Assembly: GCA_934667465.1 (NCBI GenBank)
Contig: CAKUMG010000060.1
Location: 1-13,907, forward strand
Direction of reading: 5' to 3'
Source: an uncultured Actinoplanes sp.
GTDB taxonomy: Bacteria; Actinomycetota; Actinomycetes; Mycobacteriales; Micromonosporaceae
Length of the DNA stretch: 13,907 nucleotides
Positions within the stretch are counted from its first letter, which is position 1; each line of letters opens with the position of its first letter. A model generated the notes under the pieces. That model saw only the letters and a program-made list of their open reading frames with translations. It did not search any database and was not told the origin of the DNA. Below are positions 12,159 through 13,907 of this stretch, piece after piece. The translations under genes and the position numbers were made by a program.

Positions 12159-12212
12159 GCGGCGGGCGGTCGCGGCGGGCCGGTCGCGGCGGGCGGTCGC
12201 GGCGGGCCGCTC
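12159..12212. repeat. Two copies of a 27-bp GC-only tandem repeat between convergent genes
   Basis: Copies 12159-12185 and 12186-12212 differ at one base. Each is itself a 13-bp plus 14-bp pair built on GCGGCGGGC followed by GGTC or CGGTC. The array fills most of the 67-bp gap between the SnoaL-like stop and the AraC stop. It looks like slippage-prone sequence; no hairpin-forming inverted repeat was found in it. Confidence 0.7.
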
Positions 12213-13077
12213 AGTGCGGGGCGTGGAGCCGGAAGCGGCCGGCCTCGCCGCGGTAGGCCGCCGGGCCCGCACCGGTGTGCGCCCGGAAGACACGCCGGAA
12301 GTGGCTCAGGTTGGCGAAGCCGACCGCGTCCGCCACCTCGGCGACCGTCAGGCCGGTGCCCGCCAGCAGCCGGCGGGCGTGGTCCATCCGCCACGCGGTG
12401 ACCCAGGCGTGCGGGGGCTGGCCCATCGTCGCCTTGAAAGCGCGGGCGAAGTGGTACGGCGACAAGTGCGTCCCGGCGGCCAGCCGGTCCAGGGTCAGCT
12501 GCCCACCCACGTCGGCGGCGACCAGGTCGGTGACGTGTCCGATCTGGGCGCGGGAGAGGCGGGTGTGCCCCGGCGCCGGTGGGAGCCGGTGCCCGCCGTA
12601 CTCGGTGAGCAGGTGCCGGACGAGCAGGTGCCCGAGTCCGCTGGCCGCCGTCTCGCTCAGGTACGCCGACGCGACGTGCGCCCGGCGCAGGATGCCGGCC
12701 AGCCCCACCACGACCGGGTCGGCGCCCCCGATCACGGCGCGGTCGACGGGCCACCCGGCGTCGTGGCCGGGGCCCGCGACCCTGGCGAGCAGCTCGGCGC
12801 CCGGATAGATCTCCAGCGCCTCGGTGGGGTCGTGCACATCGGACCACACGATCGGTTCCGCCCCGGAGCAGATCACCGCGCCGCCGGCATAGGTGGCCCG
12901 GCTGCGGCGCGCCCCCGACCGCACGCGCACGTCGCGGTGCCCGCTGAACGCCACGCCGATCTGGTGGGCGCCCGTCACCGTCTCGTCCCGGTGCGGGGGC
13001 AGCCACGCCCACGCCGAGGTGAGCCCCGGCCACTCGAGACGCCCGGAACGCGGCACGGGAGGCGGTGCGACGGCCAC
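12211..13077 (-). CDS. AraC family transcriptional regulator
   Basis: 288 residues from the GTG at 13075-13077. The N-terminal ~150 residues form a cupin-like sensing domain (HQIGVAFSGHRDVRVRSGAR ... GAVICSGAEPIVWSDVHDPTEALEIYPG). The C-terminal ~182-276 is a full AraC double helix-turn-helix: LTLDRLAAGTHLSPYHFARA, FKATMGQPPHAWVTAWRMDHARRLL, then LTVAEVADAVGFANLSHFRR and FRAHTGAGPAAYR. The frame is open upstream to 13299, but that part is antisense-like noise across the methyltransferase gene. The GTG is supported by a -10 box TAGCCT 7 nt upstream with a good -35, making the gene leaderless. It lies 10 bp after the methyltransferase stop, so read-through is also possible. Its target could be the convergent hydrolase/SnoaL pair; this is a guess from proximity. 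Confidence 0.9.
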   Translation of the reverse strand: MAVAPPPVPRSGRLEWPGLTSAWAWLPPHRDETVTGAHQIGVAFSGHRDVRVRSGARRSRATYAGGAVICSGAEPIVWSDVHDPTEALEIYPGAELLARVAGPGHDAGWPVDRAVIGGADPVVVGLAGILRRAHVASAYLSETAASGLGHLLVRHLLTEYGGHRLPPAPGHTRLSRAQIGHVTDLVAADVGGQLTLDRLAAGTHLSPYHFARAFKATMGQPPHAWVTAWRMDHARRLLAGTGLTVAEVADAVGFANLSHFRRVFRAHTGAGPAAYRGEAGRFRLHAPH

Positions 13078-13084
13078 GCGCGCC

Positions 13085-13113
13085 AGGCTAGGAAATCCTG
13101 CGGACGATGTCGA
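13085..13113 (-). promoter_or_regulatory. Leaderless promoter of the AraC gene, inside the methyltransferase 3' end
   Basis: On the minus strand TCGACA (13108-13113), one mismatch from TTGACA, is followed after exactly 17 bp by TAGCCT (13085-13090, TAnnnT). Seven bases later comes the GTG at 13077. The promoter overlaps the last codons and stop of the upstream methyltransferase gene. No Shine-Dalgarno sequence precedes the GTG. Confidence 0.55.
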
Positions 13114-13690
13114 GCAGGAACCAGTCGTCCTCGTGGTGGACGAGTGGTTCCACGTCGGGGCGGGACAGCAGCGTGCCGTGGGCGTTGAAGCCGTCGTAGC
13201 CGCCGCCCTCCCGGTCGCGGAAGTGCACGGACGCCAGCTCGCCGCCGATCTCGAGCCGGGCGACCAGGCCGTCGAGCGTCGCCCGCAGGTCCTCGGCACC
13301 GAGGTAGTACAGCAGGTCGCCGATCACGATCAGGTCGAACGTGCCGGTCGGCAGGTCGGCGGGGAGCACGGCCACCTCGACCGTGACACCGGGGAGGTCG
13401 CCCACCGCGGCGCGGGCCTGCTCGACCGCGGCAGGGACGGCGTCGGTGGCGAGGAGCTCGTCGCAACGGGGTGCCAGCGAACGGGTGAGGATGCCCACAG
13501 CGCAGCCCGGCTCGTAGGCGCGGCGGTAGCGCTCCCGCGGCAGGCTCGCCAGCGTGACCGCGTATTTGCGCTGGTCGGACCACTTGGTGGCGTTGTCCCA
13601 GGGGTCGTCCTTCGCCAGGTACAGGTTGACGAAGTGGTCCAGCGAGAACGAGTCGTCCGGCGGCGAGGCGTCGCCCAGGGTCCTTGGCAC
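13088..13690 (-). CDS. NodS-type SAM-dependent methyltransferase
   Basis: 200 residues from the GTG at 13688-13690. The class I AdoMet motif is YEPGCAVG (residues ~59-66), followed by the acidic end of strand 2, LLATD83A, and the strand-4 region FDLIVIGDLLYYL (118-130). The upstream segment DPWDNATKWSDQRKYAVTLASLP and the EPGC motif are characteristic of the NodS-like family, whose founding member N-methylates a chitooligosaccharide; actinobacterial homologues methylate other, mostly unknown, substrates. The frame is open to the right edge, but that part is translated tandem repeat and not protein-like. The chosen GTG lacks a Shine-Dalgarno sequence; CACAAT (13697-13702 on the minus strand) lies 6 nt before it, so it may be leaderless, with a poor -35. 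The AraC gene follows after 10 bp. Confidence 0.87.
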   Translation of the reverse strand: MPRTLGDASPPDDSFSLDHFVNLYLAKDDPWDNATKWSDQRKYAVTLASLPRERYRRAYEPGCAVGILTRSLAPRCDELLATDAVPAAVEQARAAVGDLPGVTVEVAVLPADLPTGTFDLIVIGDLLYYLGAEDLRATLDGLVARLEIGGELASVHFRDREGGGYDGFNAHGTLLSRPDVEPLVHHEDDWFLLDIVRRIS

Positions 13691-13765
13691 GCCATGATTG
13701 TGCCGCAAGCAGGAAGCCGCAGCCGGAAGGCCCGGCAGCGCCTCGCCGCGCCGGGGCCGGCACTG
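13691..13765. other. Short non-coding stretch before the methyltransferase gene
   Basis: It contains the possible minus-strand -10 box CACAAT (13697-13702) and otherwise GC-rich sequence leading into the repeat array. No gene is seen. Confidence 0.3.
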
Positions 13766-13907
13766 CGGCACGGCAAGCCGGACGGGCCGGCACCGCGGCA
13801 CAGCGAGCCGCACGGCCCAGCGGCACAGCGAGCCGCACGGCCCAGCGGCACAGCAAGCCGCACGGCCCAGCGGCACAGCAAGCCGCACGGCCCAGCGGCA
13901 CAGCAAG
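13766..13907. repeat. 25-bp tandem repeat array running off the right edge
   Basis: Exact 25-bp units begin at 13796, 13821, 13846 and 13871, with a partial fifth at 13896-13907 cut by the window end. Each starts CGGCACAGC, then GAG or AAG, and contains the small inverted repeat GCCG-CA-CGGC. The first two full units carry GAG and the following ones AAG, so the variants are blocked, not mixed. A degenerate ~30-bp copy lies at 13766-13795. There are no unique spacers, so it is not a CRISPR. The period is not a multiple of three, and the minus-strand translation (CRWAVRLAV...) is not protein-like. Confidence 0.85.

Noticed and set aside
13078..13299. N-terminal extension of the AraC regulator
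   Set aside because: It overlaps the methyltransferase coding sequence in another frame and reads as Ser/Thr/Arg noise; the GTG at 13077 has a matching promoter.
13691..13906. N-terminal extension of the methyltransferase to the right edge
   Set aside because: The frame there only translates the 25-bp repeat into Cys/Arg/Ala-rich peptide; homologous sequence starts after the GTG at 13690.
13796..13907. Possible CRISPR array
   Set aside because: Units abut with no unique spacers and the 25-bp period is fully conserved; it is a simple tandem repeat.

Overview
The window looks like chromosome of a high-GC actinobacterium, most likely a member of the Micromonosporaceae (Actinoplanes/Micromonospora type). 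This rests on very high GC with strongly GC-biased third codon positions, frequent GTG starts, -10 boxes of the TAnnnT type placed 6-7 nt before start codons (leaderless genes), and families that look typical of that group (DUF4097, TM2, NodS-type methyltransferase, GAF-SpoIIE phosphatase). No rRNA, tRNA, transposase, phage or CRISPR element was seen. The assignment is inference from composition and gene content, not a database match.

Left part (1-4065): the 3' end of a protein with a Gly/Pro-rich linker runs in from the left edge and converges, with overlapping stop codons, on a DinB/DUF664 metal-binding protein. A DUF4097 surface-type beta protein follows. It is divergent from an APH-type phosphotransferase across a 192-bp AT-richer spacer that carries three GCAA/TTGC palindromes. 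Next comes a GAF-like plus SpoIIE (PP2C) phosphatase with a very clear leaderless promoter.

Middle (4090-8931): two PAP2 membrane phosphatases lie in tandem on the minus strand. Upstream of the second is a two-unit 11-bp direct repeat that matches an actinobacterial PhoP (PHO) box. A small plus-strand frame and a decayed-looking stretch follow. Then comes a translationally coupled pair of exported proteins: one resembling DUF6345, with a GHG...C pair reminiscent of clan CD peptidases, and a seven-repeat PQQ-like beta-propeller. The pair ends in a strong hairpin.

Right part (8980-13907): a small winged-helix protein overlaps tail-to-tail with a short CoaD-like nucleotidyltransferase, which is itself coupled to a 39-residue ORF. 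Divergent from these is a leaderless TM2 membrane protein. Two small minus-strand genes follow (a two-helix membrane protein and a beta-rich hypothetical). An alpha/beta hydrolase is coupled by ATGA to a SnoaL-like protein. These converge on an AraC regulator that sits behind a NodS-type methyltransferase. The window ends inside a 25-bp tandem repeat array.

Functionally this is mostly ordinary accessory/chromosomal content. The points most worth following are the DUF6345-like/propeller pair, the PHO-box-like repeat next to a PAP2 gene, the GCAAC/GTTGC palindrome cluster, and the truncated CoaD paralogue with its small coupled ORF.
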